From Endosaccharibacter trunci (GTDB lineage: Bacteria > Pseudomonadota > Alphaproteobacteria > Acetobacterales > Acetobacteraceae): a DNA stretch of 43,216 nucleotides. The notes under the pieces are model-generated. The model worked only from the letters and a program-made list of their open reading frames with translations. It was not told the origin of the DNA and searched no databases. Below, in pieces: positions 16,419 through 27,878 of the stretch (position 1 is the first letter of the stretch; each line of letters begins with the position of its first letter). A program made the position numbers and the translations under genes. The DNA is taken from positions 1-43,216 of the forward strand of contig JAMSKV010000020.1 in NCBI GenBank assembly GCA_024515975.1. The letters are read 5' to 3'.

Positions 16419-18749
16419 ATGGCGGCTTTCAAAGGACATTTCGGAAAGATACCCACCCTCGCGATGCTGCTCGCCAGCACCGCCAGCCTCGCCGTCCTCT
16501 CCGGCGGCGCCAGGGCGCAGACGGCGTCCCAGCCCGCCACGGGCGCCAGTACTCAAGGCCCCACGCTGCCGGCCGCGCCCGCCTCCACCGTCAAGGCCGC
16601 GCAGGACGGCGGACTGGAACAGGTCACGGTGACGTCGGAGCGCCGGTCGCAGAACGCGCAGAATGTCGGCAGCTCCATCAGCGTCATCACAGGCAAGACC
16701 CTGGCGACGCGCAACGTCAACAATGTGTTCGATCTGCAATACCTGACTCCGTCCCTGCAGGTGACGCCGCAATTCGGAAGCGGCCAGCCGTCCTTCGCGA
16801 TCCGCGGCATGGGTTTCAACGATTATGCCAGCAACAACGCGCCGACCGTCGGCATCTATGTCGATGAGGTCGCCTATCCGGTTCCGTTCGGAACCAACGG
16901 CACCATGTTCGACATCGCGCGCGTCGAGGTGCTGCGCGGCCCGCAGGGAACGCTCTACGGTCGCAACACGACCGCAGGCGCGATCAACTACATTCTCAAC
17001 AAGCCGACCCACACCCTGATGGGCGGCTTGTCCACGCAATATGGGCGGTTCGATTCCTCCAAGGTGGACGGCTACATTTCCGGGCCTCTGTCGGACACCG
17101 TGCAGTTCCGTATCGCCGGCGAGACGCAGCATGGCGGCGCATGGCAGCATGATCGCGACAGTTCCGCCGTGCTGGGCGACGTGAATCGCAGCGGGTTGCG
17201 CGCGATGCTCGACTACGAAGCGACGCGTACGCTGAAATTCGAGCTCGATGTGCACGGCAGCCATGACCGCTCCGATGCGGTCGGGCTGCATCTCTATGCG
17301 CCCCTCACCTCCTTGCAGACCTATCTCGGACCAGGCCAGCCGGTCTTTCCAAGCGACACCGCACGGGACGCGACCGGCTGGGGAACTTCGCCGCAATTCG
17401 CCAAACTGATCGGCATCCCGACCAACCAGAAGCCGTTCAGCCATATCGACACGGCAGGCGCGAACCTGCGCGCGGACCAAACGCTCAGCTTCGCCACGCT
17501 GACCGATCTCGTCAGCTACGATTACATGCAGCGGCGCGAATACGACAATTTCGATGGGTCGAGCCTTGCGATCGCGGACGTGTTCTTCAACTCGCGCGCC
17601 AACGTGTTCGCCAATGAGCTGAGACTCACCTCGCGCAACGAAGGTCCCTGGAAATGGGTCGGCGGAATCTACTACGCCAACCAGTATCTCGCCGACATCT
17701 ACGATTCCGGCTTCCAGAGCGTCTACAAGTTCGATCGCACCGTGCAGTACTCGCAGACCGTGAACACGATCAGCGGATTTGGGCAGGCAACCTATGCCTT
17801 CAGCAAGGTGCTGAGCCTGACCGGCGGCCTCAGGGTCGAGCACGAGGTACGCGACCTGAACAATTTCCGTGCCGCCTATGTCGACAGCCCGGTCCAGAAC
17901 GGCGTCACCTCGCTCGCCCATCGCAGCACGGATTTCACCCAGCCGACCGGAAAGATCGAGCTGCAATACAACCCATTCGCACACGACATGCTGTACGCCT
18001 CCGTCAGTCGCGGCGTGAAATCGGGCGGCTTCACGACCTATAATTCCGTCTCCGCCCAGGTTTCCACGGCACCCTTCGCGCCGGAAAAAGTGTGGGCCTA
18101 CGAGATCGGCAACAAGGCGGAATTTCCCGCGCAGCATCTGCGCCTGAACGTGTCGGCGTTCTACTACGACTATCACGACGAGCAGATCCAGTCGGCGGTG
18201 GTCAATCCCCTGACCGGGCTCGTGGGCGCGATCGTCAACGCGCCGCGTTCGCATCTCTACGGCGGCGAGGTCGAGGCCGACTGGACGCCGATCCGGCATC
18301 TGATACTGACGCAATCGGCCGGCTGGGCAACGGGCCAGTTCGACCGCTTCAACTCGGTCGTCACGGCGACGCGCGTCAACGGATTGTTCGTGGGACAATA
18401 TGCCGACCGCAAGGGCGACAGCCTGCCGTCGCCGAAGATCACCCTGAACGGATCGGCGTCCTACACCTTCGATCTCGGCCGCTACGACCTCCTGACCGGC
18501 ATCGACTACAGCCTGCGTTCGACCTACCGGTCCCTGTTCGGCAAACTCTACGACGTCGCCGGCTATACGCTGGTGAACGCCAACGTCACCTTCCAGCCGA
18601 AGGGCGGCCGCTGGAGCCTGGAAGCCTTCGGCCAGAACATCCTCAACAAAGGATACGACGTGACCAGGAACTATTTCGTCAGCGGCGACGACATCGCCCA
18701 GTCCGGCCTGCCCGCCACCTGGGGCTTCCGCGCATCGGTGAACTTCTGA
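16419..18749 (+). CDS. TonB-dependent outer-membrane receptor
   Basis: A 776-residue outer-membrane active transporter. A signal peptide covers about residues 1-33 (hydrophobic TLAMLLASTASLAVL, cleavage around GARAQ-TA). The plug domain begins near LEQVTVTSERR and includes AIRGMGFNDY, GIYVDEVAY and the conserved VEVLRGPQGTLYGRNTTAGA. The remainder is a beta-barrel ending in a terminal phenylalanine (RASVNF). No N-terminal STN signalling domain is seen. The ATG at 16419 has GAGG 9 bases upstream; an ATG at 16410 sits directly on that GAGG. As first gene of a run with amidase, hydrolase, symporter and hydantoinase, it probably imports their substrate and not a siderophore; no iron genes are nearby. 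Confidence 0.9.
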   Translation: MAAFKGHFGKIPTLAMLLASTASLAVLSGGARAQTASQPATGASTQGPTLPAAPASTVKAAQDGGLEQVTVTSERRSQNAQNVGSSISVITGKTLATRNVNNVFDLQYLTPSLQVTPQFGSGQPSFAIRGMGFNDYASNNAPTVGIYVDEVAYPVPFGTNGTMFDIARVEVLRGPQGTLYGRNTTAGAINYILNKPTHTLMGGLSTQYGRFDSSKVDGYISGPLSDTVQFRIAGETQHGGAWQHDRDSSAVLGDVNRSGLRAMLDYEATRTLKFELDVHGSHDRSDAVGLHLYAPLTSLQTYLGPGQPVFPSDTARDATGWGTSPQFAKLIGIPTNQKPFSHIDTAGANLRADQTLSFATLTDLVSYDYMQRREYDNFDGSSLAIADVFFNSRANVFANELRLTSRNEGPWKWVGGIYYANQYLADIYDSGFQSVYKFDRTVQYSQTVNTISGFGQATYAFSKVLSLTGGLRVEHEVRDLNNFRAAYVDSPVQNGVTSLAHRSTDFTQPTGKIELQYNPFAHDMLYASVSRGVKSGGFTTYNSVSAQVSTAPFAPEKVWAYEIGNKAEFPAQHLRLNVSAFYYDYHDEQIQSAVVNPLTGLVGAIVNAPRSHLYGGEVEADWTPIRHLILTQSAGWATGQFDRFNSVVTATRVNGLFVGQYADRKGDSLPSPKITLNGSASYTFDLGRYDLLTGIDYSLRSTYRSLFGKLYDVAGYTLVNANVTFQPKGGRWSLEAFGQNILNKGYDVTRNYFVSGDDIAQSGLPATWGFRASVNF

Positions 18750-18750
18750 G

Positions 18751-20151
18751 ATGGCGTCGCTGATCGATCTCGACGCAGGGGCTCTCGCCGACGGCTACCG
18801 CGCGCGTCGTTTCGACCCTGTCGATGTGGTCGGCGCGCTGGACGCGCGGATCGCGGAATGGGAACCGCATATCCATGCGCTCTACGCCTATGATCCCGCC
18901 GCGGCCCGCGCCGACGCGAAAGCCTCCGCCGCGCGCTGGTCCGCGGGCGCGCCGCTGAGCGCCCTCGACGGCGTACCGGTGAGCCTGAAGGAGCTGATCG
19001 CGACGCGCGGCGTGCCGACGCCGGTCGGCACCGCCGCGACCGTGCTCAAGCCCGAGGACCACGACGCACCGCCCGCCGCCCGGATGCGCGAGGCCGGCGC
19101 GATCATCTTCGCCAAGACCACGGTGCCGGATTACGGCATGCTGTCCTCCGGGCTGTCCTCGTTTCATCCCCTCGCCCGCAATCCCTGGAATCTCGCCACG
19201 AATCCGGGCGGTTCGAGCGCGGGTGCCGCCGCCGCCGCCGCCGCCGGCTATGGCCCCTTGCATGTCGGTACCGATATCGGCGGCTCCGTGCGCCTGCCCG
19301 CCGCGTGGTGCGGGTTGGTCGGCTTCAAGCCGACGCTGGGGCGCATCCCGATCGATCCCTACTACACCGGACGCTGCGCCGGGCCGATGACGCGTACCGT
19401 GGACGACGCCGCGCGCATGATGGCGGTGCTGTCGAAGCCGGACCCGCGCGACGCCACCAGCCTGCCGCCGGAAGACATCGACTGGATGTCGGCCATCGAT
19501 GGCGTGCACGGCCTGCGCGTCGGCGTGATGATGGATGCCGGCTGCGGCATGACGCTCGATGGCGAGATCGATGCCGCCGTGCGCGCCGCCGCCGAGAGCT
19601 TCGCCTCGGCCGGCGCCACGCTCGTTTCGATCGGGCCCGTGCTTGATCGGCCGATCCTGGACGGAATCGACCAGTACTGGCGAGCCCGTGCCTGGGCGGA
19701 AATCGGCGCACTGCCCGAGGAGCGGCAGGCCCGTGTCCTGCCCTATATTCTCCGCTGGGCAGAGACTGGCGCCGGCGTGACCGGAGCGGACGCCGTCAGC
19801 GGATTCGGCGGCACTTTCGAACTGCGGCGGCGCTGCGCCGCCGCCTTCGCGGACGTGGATCTGATCCTGTCGCCGACCACGCCCAACCTCGCTTTTCCGG
19901 CCGAATACGCTTCGCCTCTGGACGATCCGGCGCTGCCGTTCGAGCATATCGCCTTCACCCTGCCCTGGAACATGGGCGAGCAGCCGGCCGTATCGATCCA
20001 TTGCGGCTTCTCGTCCGCGGGCACGCCGATCGGTCTGCAGATCGTCACCCCCCGCTTCGCCGACCGGCAGGCCATCGAACTCGCGCGCTGGTACGAGGCC
20101 AGGCGCGGGCCCATCACGACCTGGCCGACGCCACCCGCAGGAGCTGTTTGA
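18751..20151 (+). CDS. Amidase-signature family hydrolase
   Basis: A 466-residue amidase with the complete catalytic triad of the family: K80 (VSLKEL), cis-S155 (NPGGSSAG) and nucleophile S179 (GTDIGGSVRLP). The 24-residue gap between the two serines is the same as in fatty acid amide hydrolase. It cleaves a linear or cyclic amide; family members include cyclic 6-aminohexanoate dimer hydrolase NylA, allophanate hydrolase and indoleacetamide hydrolase. No signal peptide is present, so it acts in the cytoplasm. The ATG at 18751 follows the receptor stop by one base, and its TGA touches the start of the next gene, so it belongs firmly to the operon. It is not the GatA subunit of tRNA amidotransferase, as no gatB or gatC is nearby. 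Confidence 0.87.
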   Translation: MASLIDLDAGALADGYRARRFDPVDVVGALDARIAEWEPHIHALYAYDPAAARADAKASAARWSAGAPLSALDGVPVSLKELIATRGVPTPVGTAATVLKPEDHDAPPAARMREAGAIIFAKTTVPDYGMLSSGLSSFHPLARNPWNLATNPGGSSAGAAAAAAAGYGPLHVGTDIGGSVRLPAAWCGLVGFKPTLGRIPIDPYYTGRCAGPMTRTVDDAARMMAVLSKPDPRDATSLPPEDIDWMSAIDGVHGLRVGVMMDAGCGMTLDGEIDAAVRAAAESFASAGATLVSIGPVLDRPILDGIDQYWRARAWAEIGALPEERQARVLPYILRWAETGAGVTGADAVSGFGGTFELRRRCAAAFADVDLILSPTTPNLAFPAEYASPLDDPALPFEHIAFTLPWNMGEQPAVSIHCGFSSAGTPIGLQIVTPRFADRQAIELARWYEARRGPITTWPTPPAGAV

Positions 20152-21282
20152 ATGGACCGCCGCCAGCTTCTGACCGGCCTTGCCGGCAGCGTCGCCCTGC
20201 TCGCCGCCGAAGGCGCCCGCGCCGCCGCTGCCCCCGAAGCCCGAGCCGGCCTCACCCCGGGAGCGCCAGGGCCGCGCAACCTGATCACGGATGTGGACGG
20301 GCTTTCGGTCGGGCTGGCCCAGGACAGCACCGTCCGCAGCGGCGTGACGGTGATCCTGCCGGATGCGCGCGCGGTCTGCGCTGTGGATGTGCGCGGCGGC
20401 GGACCCGGCACGCGGGAAACCGACGCGCTTGCCGGCTGGAATCTGGTGCGCTCGGTCGATGCCGTGGTTCTGTCCGGGGGTTCGGTCTACGGGCTGGCGG
20501 CGGCGGACGGCGTCGCAACCTGGCTTGGTGCGCATGGACGCGGTTTCGAGGCGGTGCCCAATCCGAACGTGCCGCGTTCGCCGATCGTACCGGCGGCGAT
20601 CCTGTTCGACCTCGCCAATGGCGGCAACAAGCAATGGGGCATGAACCCGCCCTACCGCGCACTCGGCATCGCGGCGGTCGAGGCGGCCAGACGCGAGTTC
20701 GCGCTGGGCACGGCGGGCGCCGGCTACGGCGCCGGGGCCGGCGCGCTCAAGGGCGGCCTCGGCTCCGCATCGCTCCGCACAGAGGACGGCATCACGGTGG
20801 GCGCCATCGTCGCCGTGAACAGCCTAGGCTCGGTGCTGGTGCCGGGCGGACGGCATTTCTGGGCCGGACCGTTCGAGATCAACAAGGAGTTCGGGGGTCT
20901 GGGGCCGAGCACGGCGACCGTGTCCGGCGAGGATTGGGGCGCGGCCAAGCGCAACCCGGCCGCGCGCAGCAACACCACCATCGCCTGCGTCGCCACCGAC
21001 GTGATCCTCGATCCCGACGAGTGCAAGCGCGTTGCGATGATGGCGCAGGACGGTCTGGCGCGGGCGATCCGGCCGGTGCATTCCCCGTTCGACGGCGACG
21101 TGGTGTTCGCGCTCTCCACCGGACGCCGCGCGATCGACGGGCCAAGCCGCCCCTTCACCGTGGCGCGGATCGGCTCGATCGCCGCGGATGTCCTGACCCG
21201 CGCGGTCGCGCGTGGCGTCTACGAAGCGACGCTGCCGCCGGGCATGAGCGGCCAGACCTGGCGCGGCGGGGCGACCGGGTGA
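20152..21282 (+). CDS. S58/P1-family N-terminal-nucleophile hydrolase (NylC/DmpA-like), Tat-exported
   Basis: A 376-residue self-cleaving hydrolase of the DmpA/BapA/NylC family, which cuts beta-peptide, D-amino acid or 6-aminohexanoate oligomer bonds. The likely autocleavage point is N274|T275 in ARSNTTIACVATD. This Asn-Thr form is the one known for nylon-oligomer hydrolase NylC, not the Gly-Ser form of DmpA. Other family features are SVDAVVLSGGSVYGLAAADG (101-120) and the glycine-rich GTAGAGYGAGAGALKGG. The N-terminus DRRQLLTGLAG followed by an alanine-rich segment is Tat-like, so it is probably exported to the periplasm. The start abuts the amidase stop and its end overlaps the next gene (GTGA). 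Confidence 0.83.
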   Translation: MDRRQLLTGLAGSVALLAAEGARAAAAPEARAGLTPGAPGPRNLITDVDGLSVGLAQDSTVRSGVTVILPDARAVCAVDVRGGGPGTRETDALAGWNLVRSVDAVVLSGGSVYGLAAADGVATWLGAHGRGFEAVPNPNVPRSPIVPAAILFDLANGGNKQWGMNPPYRALGIAAVEAARREFALGTAGAGYGAGAGALKGGLGSASLRTEDGITVGAIVAVNSLGSVLVPGGRHFWAGPFEINKEFGGLGPSTATVSGEDWGAAKRNPAARSNTTIACVATDVILDPDECKRVAMMAQDGLARAIRPVHSPFDGDVVFALSTGRRAIDGPSRPFTVARIGSIAADVLTRAVARGVYEATLPPGMSGQTWRGGATG

Positions 21283-21502
21283 CGATAGCCGGGCGCCTCC
21301 TGGTCGGGCTCGGGATTCCCTTCGTCGCCGTGGTGCCGACGATCCCGCTCCTGTCGCGGTCGAGCCTCGTGGTGGCGGGGCTGCCCGTCGCGGTGGCCTG
21401 GCTGTTTCTCTGCATTCCGCTCACCGCCGCCTGTCTCGGCTGCTGCTGGTGGTTGCATGACCGTCACCTGTTCGACGACGAGGATGACGGGGCGGAGGGG
21501 CC

Positions 21503-21506
<4 letters not shown>
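21279..21506 (+). CDS. Small two-helix membrane protein, DUF3311-like symporter partner
   Basis: A 75-residue protein with two hydrophobic helices (LLVGLGIPFVAVVPTIPLL and VAVAWLFLCIPLTAACLGCC) and an acidic tail (HLFDDEDDGAEGP). Small proteins of this form (DUF3311) are commonly encoded right before sodium:solute symporters. The GTG start overlaps the stop of the S58 hydrolase and the end overlaps the symporter start (ATGA), so all three are translationally coupled. A role as accessory or assembly subunit of the symporter is inferred from this association. Confidence 0.7.
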
Positions 21507-24401
<2,895 letters not shown>

Positions 24402-24406
24402 ACCAC

Positions 24407-25717
24407 ATGCCACGCAACGATCTCGACGCGGCCTGGATGCCGTTCACCGCCAACCGGAGCTTCAAGGCCGCGCCGCGCCTGCTGTCGCGCGCGGACGGCA
24501 TGCTCTACTGGACGCCGGAGGGTCGCGAGGTGCTCGACGCCACCGCCGGACTCTGGTGCGTGAACGCGGGACACAACCGCCGGCAGATCACAGAGGCGAT
24601 CACGCGCACGGCGACGTCGCTCGATTTCGCACCGACCTTCCAGATGGGCCATCCGCTGATGTTCGAGGCGGCGTCCCGCATCGCCGGCGTCACGCCGCCC
24701 GGGCTCGACCGCATCTTCTTCACCAATTCCGGCAGCGAAAGCGCCGATACCGCGCTGAAGATCGCCCTCGCCTATCACCGCGCCAACGGCCAGCCGCAGC
24801 GGACGATGCTGATCGGACGCGAGCGCGGCTATCACGGCATCAATTTCGGGGGTCTGAGCGTGGGCGGCATCGGGGCCAACCGCAAGCAGTTCGGGCCCCT
24901 GCTCGGCAATGTCGATCATCTGCCGCACACCCATCTGCCGTCGAACCGCTTCGCCAGGTTCCAGCCCGAGCATGGCGTCGAGCTGGCGGATGCGCTGACG
25001 GGACTGGTGCAGTTGCACGGCGCGGACAGCATAGCCGCGGTGATCGTCGAGCCTGTCGCCGGCTCGACCGGCGTTCTGGTGCCCCCGGTCGGCTATCTGG
25101 AAAAGCTGCGCGCGCTTTGCGACGAGCACGGCATCCTTCTGATCTTCGATGAAGTCATCACCGGGTTCGGCCGCCTGGGCACCCCGTTCGCGGCCGAGCG
25201 CTTCGGTGTCACGCCAGACCTCCTGACCATGGCGAAGGGCCTGACCAATGCCGCAGTCCCGATGGGCGCGGTCGCCGCCAGCGAGGCGATCTATCGCACC
25301 GTGGTCGAGAATGCGCCGCCAGGGATCGAGCTGTTCCACGGCTATACCTATTCCGGCCATCCCCTGGCCTGCGCCGCGGCGATCGCCACGCTCGACATCC
25401 ATCGCGACGAGGAACTGCCGGCGCGCGCGCGCGCGATCGAGCCCGAATGGCGCGAAGCGGTGCACAGCCTGCGCGACCGTCCCGGGGTGGTGGATATCCG
25501 CGACGCGGGACTGATCGCCGGGATCGAGCTGGAACCGTTCGCCGGCCGCCCGGCCGAGCGCGCCGCCCGGATCATGCAGCATTGCTTCGACAACGGGCTG
25601 CTCATTCGCACCACGGCCGACACGATCGCGCTGTCGCCGCCGCTGATCCTGGAGCGGACCCATATCGACCGCATCGTCACCACCCTCGGCGAGGCGATCT
25701 CGGCGGCGACGGCCTGA
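24407..25717 (+). CDS. Class III omega-aminotransferase, beta-alanine:pyruvate type
   Basis: PLP-dependent transaminase, about 436 residues. The N-terminus NDLDAAWMPFTANRSFKAAP and GLWCVNAGHNRRQITEAI is characteristic of beta-alanine:pyruvate transaminases. Later motifs are FTNSGSESADTALKIAL, IVEPVAGSTGV, LIFDEVITGFGRLG and the PLP lysine in TMAKGLTNAAVPMGAV. It would turn beta-alanine (or 3-aminoisobutyrate) plus pyruvate into malonate (or methylmalonate) semialdehyde plus alanine, the last step of reductive pyrimidine catabolism. Related enzymes act on 6-aminohexanoate. A TTG at 24398 that overlaps the hydantoinase stop has AGGAG 7 bases upstream and may be the true start, adding three residues. 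It is the last gene of the run; I see no T-tailed terminator after it. Confidence 0.9.
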   Translation: MPRNDLDAAWMPFTANRSFKAAPRLLSRADGMLYWTPEGREVLDATAGLWCVNAGHNRRQITEAITRTATSLDFAPTFQMGHPLMFEAASRIAGVTPPGLDRIFFTNSGSESADTALKIALAYHRANGQPQRTMLIGRERGYHGINFGGLSVGGIGANRKQFGPLLGNVDHLPHTHLPSNRFARFQPEHGVELADALTGLVQLHGADSIAAVIVEPVAGSTGVLVPPVGYLEKLRALCDEHGILLIFDEVITGFGRLGTPFAAERFGVTPDLLTMAKGLTNAAVPMGAVAASEAIYRTVVENAPPGIELFHGYTYSGHPLACAAAIATLDIHRDEELPARARAIEPEWREAVHSLRDRPGVVDIRDAGLIAGIELEPFAGRPAERAARIMQHCFDNGLLIRTTADTIALSPPLILERTHIDRIVTTLGEAISAATA

Positions 25718-25850
25718 TCGTTCCCGCCCGCGACGGAACCGATCCCGCTCGCGCTCGATTGTTGCAGACCATGTCTGGACGGGGAGGCCCGGCAACGACA
25801 GGGTCAACCGTCCGGCATGAGCCGGGCGCGGTCGGGACGGGACGATTCGA

Positions 25851-27728
25851 ATGGCGCAGGATAATCAGCGCGGCGTGGTGGTGTCGGCGCTGGCCGCTTT
25901 GGGCATCGTCTACGGCGATCTGGGAACGAGCCCGCTTTACACGTTCCAGACCGTGGTCGGCGACGCCGGCGGCACCATCACCCGCGAGATCGCGCTCGGC
26001 AGCCTGTCGCTGATTGTCTGGGCGCTGATCGTCGTCATCACCTTCAAGTACTGCGTTGTGGTGATGCGCGCCGACAACCAGGGCGAGGGCGGCATCCTGG
26101 CCCTGATGTCGCTGTTGAAGCCGCCGTCACGCCCGGGGCTGATGCACGGAAGCGGGCTGCTGATCGCCGCCGGACTGTTCGGCGCGGCGCTGATCTATGG
26201 CGACGGAATCATCACACCTGCGATCTCGGTGCTGGGCGCGCTGGAAGGGCTCGACGTCGCCACCAGCGCGTTCAAGCCCTTCATCCTGCCGATCGCCGTC
26301 GCGATCCTGGTGATCCTGTTCGCGGCGCAGCCGCTCGGCACGGCGAAACTGGGACGCGCTTTCGGACCGGTCATGCTGGTGTGGTTCGCGGTGATCGCCG
26401 CCATGGGCGCGGTCGCGATCGCGCGCAGCCCCGGTGTCCTCCAGGCGCTCGATCCCCTTCTGGGGCTGCGGTTCCTGCTTCATCACGGCTTCGGCAGCTT
26501 CACCGTGCTGGGCGGCGTGTTCCTGGCGCTGACCGGCGGCGAGGCGCTCTATGCCGATATGGGCCATCTGGGGCGGCGCCCGGTGCGGCTGTCCTGGGGG
26601 ACGATCGTTCTGCCGGCTCTGCTGCTGAACTATGCCGGACAGGCGGCGCAGATCGTGCGCGATCCGTCCCTGGCGAAGAATTCGTTCTTCTCCGAGGTGC
26701 CGCACTGGGGCGTGTATCCGCTGGTGATCCTGGCGACGATCGCCACCATCATCGCCAGCCAGGCGATCATCACCGGCGCCTTCTCCCTCACCCGTCAGGC
26801 GATGCAGCTGGGCTGGATGCCGGGGCTGATCATCCACCAGACCTCCGACGAGGAGTACGGACAGATCTACGTGCCGCTGGTGAACTGGACCATGATGATC
26901 GCGACGATCGCCATCACGGTCGGCTTCGGATCGTCCGCACGCCTGGCCGGCGCGTTCGGCACTGCCGTGTCGACCACCATGCTGCTCACCACGATCCTTC
27001 TGGCGGACGTGATGCGCAATCGCTGGAGATGGGGCTGGCCGGCGATCCTCTCCGTCGTCGGCATTCTCCTGGTGATCGACATCGCGTTCTTCGCCGCCAA
27101 TCTCCTTAAGATTCTCGATGGCGGTTTCGTGCCGCTCCTGTTCGGCCTGGCGCTGTTCGTGATCATGATCACCTGGCATGAGGGTGTTGCGCGCATGCGG
27201 GCGTCGCTCAAGGCGACGGCACCGGATGGCGACGCCGTCATCGCCGCCGTGCGCGACGGACGCATCCCGCGCACCGAAGGCCACGCCGTGTTCCTGACGC
27301 GCGGGCCGACTGCGGTGCCGTTGCTGGTCGCGCGCCATCTCACCATGTTCGGCGCCCTGCCGGAACGCGTGGTCAGCCTGTTCGTCCGGTTCGAGGCCAC
27401 GGCGCGCGTGCCGGCCTCGGAGCGCGTGACGGTGCAGGCATTGGGCGAAGGGTTCTGGTACGTCGAGGTTCGGTTCGGCTTCGTGGAGATTCCGAATCTG
27501 GTCATGGCGCTGGAGGAGGCGCGGCGGCAGGATTGCCGTATCGATGCGGATCGCGCGATCTTCTTCGCGGCCCATGACGACATCGTGCCGAAGGCGCAGC
27601 GCCCGCGCATGTTCGGGCCGCAACGCCTGCTGTTCGCGCTGCAATACCGTAACGCCGTGCGGACGCCGGATCGATTCGCGCTGCCGCGCGACCGCTTCTT
27701 CGAGCTGGGCCGTCAGATCGAGCTTTGA
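25851..27728 (+). CDS. kup: Kup-family potassium transporter
   Basis: A 625-residue K+/H+ symporter. The diagnostic Kup start, ALGIVYGDLGTSPLYTFQ, is at residues 17-34, followed by DNQGEGGILALMSLL (74-88), LIYGDGIITPAISVLGALEG (114-133) and GGEALYADMGHLGRRPVRLS. About 12 transmembrane helices occupy the first 430 residues, then the usual cytoplasmic C-terminal domain ending in FALPRDRFFELGRQIEL. It takes up potassium at low pH or high osmolarity, which suits an acid-tolerant organism. It appears to be a single-gene unit with a 133-bp upstream gap in which I find no clear promoter or riboswitch. Confidence 0.95.
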   Translation: MAQDNQRGVVVSALAALGIVYGDLGTSPLYTFQTVVGDAGGTITREIALGSLSLIVWALIVVITFKYCVVVMRADNQGEGGILALMSLLKPPSRPGLMHGSGLLIAAGLFGAALIYGDGIITPAISVLGALEGLDVATSAFKPFILPIAVAILVILFAAQPLGTAKLGRAFGPVMLVWFAVIAAMGAVAIARSPGVLQALDPLLGLRFLLHHGFGSFTVLGGVFLALTGGEALYADMGHLGRRPVRLSWGTIVLPALLLNYAGQAAQIVRDPSLAKNSFFSEVPHWGVYPLVILATIATIIASQAIITGAFSLTRQAMQLGWMPGLIIHQTSDEEYGQIYVPLVNWTMMIATIAITVGFGSSARLAGAFGTAVSTTMLLTTILLADVMRNRWRWGWPAILSVVGILLVIDIAFFAANLLKILDGGFVPLLFGLALFVIMITWHEGVARMRASLKATAPDGDAVIAAVRDGRIPRTEGHAVFLTRGPTAVPLLVARHLTMFGALPERVVSLFVRFEATARVPASERVTVQALGEGFWYVEVRFGFVEIPNLVMALEEARRQDCRIDADRAIFFAAHDDIVPKAQRPRMFGPQRLLFALQYRNAVRTPDRFALPRDRFFELGRQIEL

Positions 27729-27766
27729 TGGCGGAACCGCCGTCAGCGCTTGCGGAATCGCCATCA
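27726..27766. repeat. Inverted repeat at the kup stop codon
   Basis: TGATGGCG (27726-27733, including the TGA stop) is perfectly complementary to CGCCATCA (27759-27766). An inner GGCGGAACCGCC (27730-27741) can fold separately. There is no T-run, so it is not a standard intrinsic terminator; it may protect or end the kup mRNA. Confidence 0.4.
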
Positions 27767-27878
27767 GCCCGCAGCGCGCACCGCGACACCACCGCGCAGG
27801 ACCGGGCAGCGTCGCCGCTCGTATCCACCGGGGCAGAGCAGGCGCTAGACTGAAGCGGCCGCAACCATAGGGGGCGAG

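Noticed and set aside
16314-18398. 694-residue minus-strand open frame opposite the TonB receptor
   Set aside because: Shadow of the receptor gene; no domain features.
18751-20151. Amidase as GatA of the tRNA amidotransferase
   Set aside because: gatB and gatC are absent nearby, and the gene is embedded in a catabolic operon.
25718-25850. Riboswitch (for example c-di-AMP type) before kup
   Set aside because: The 133 bases show no recognisable conserved riboswitch core and only short hairpins.
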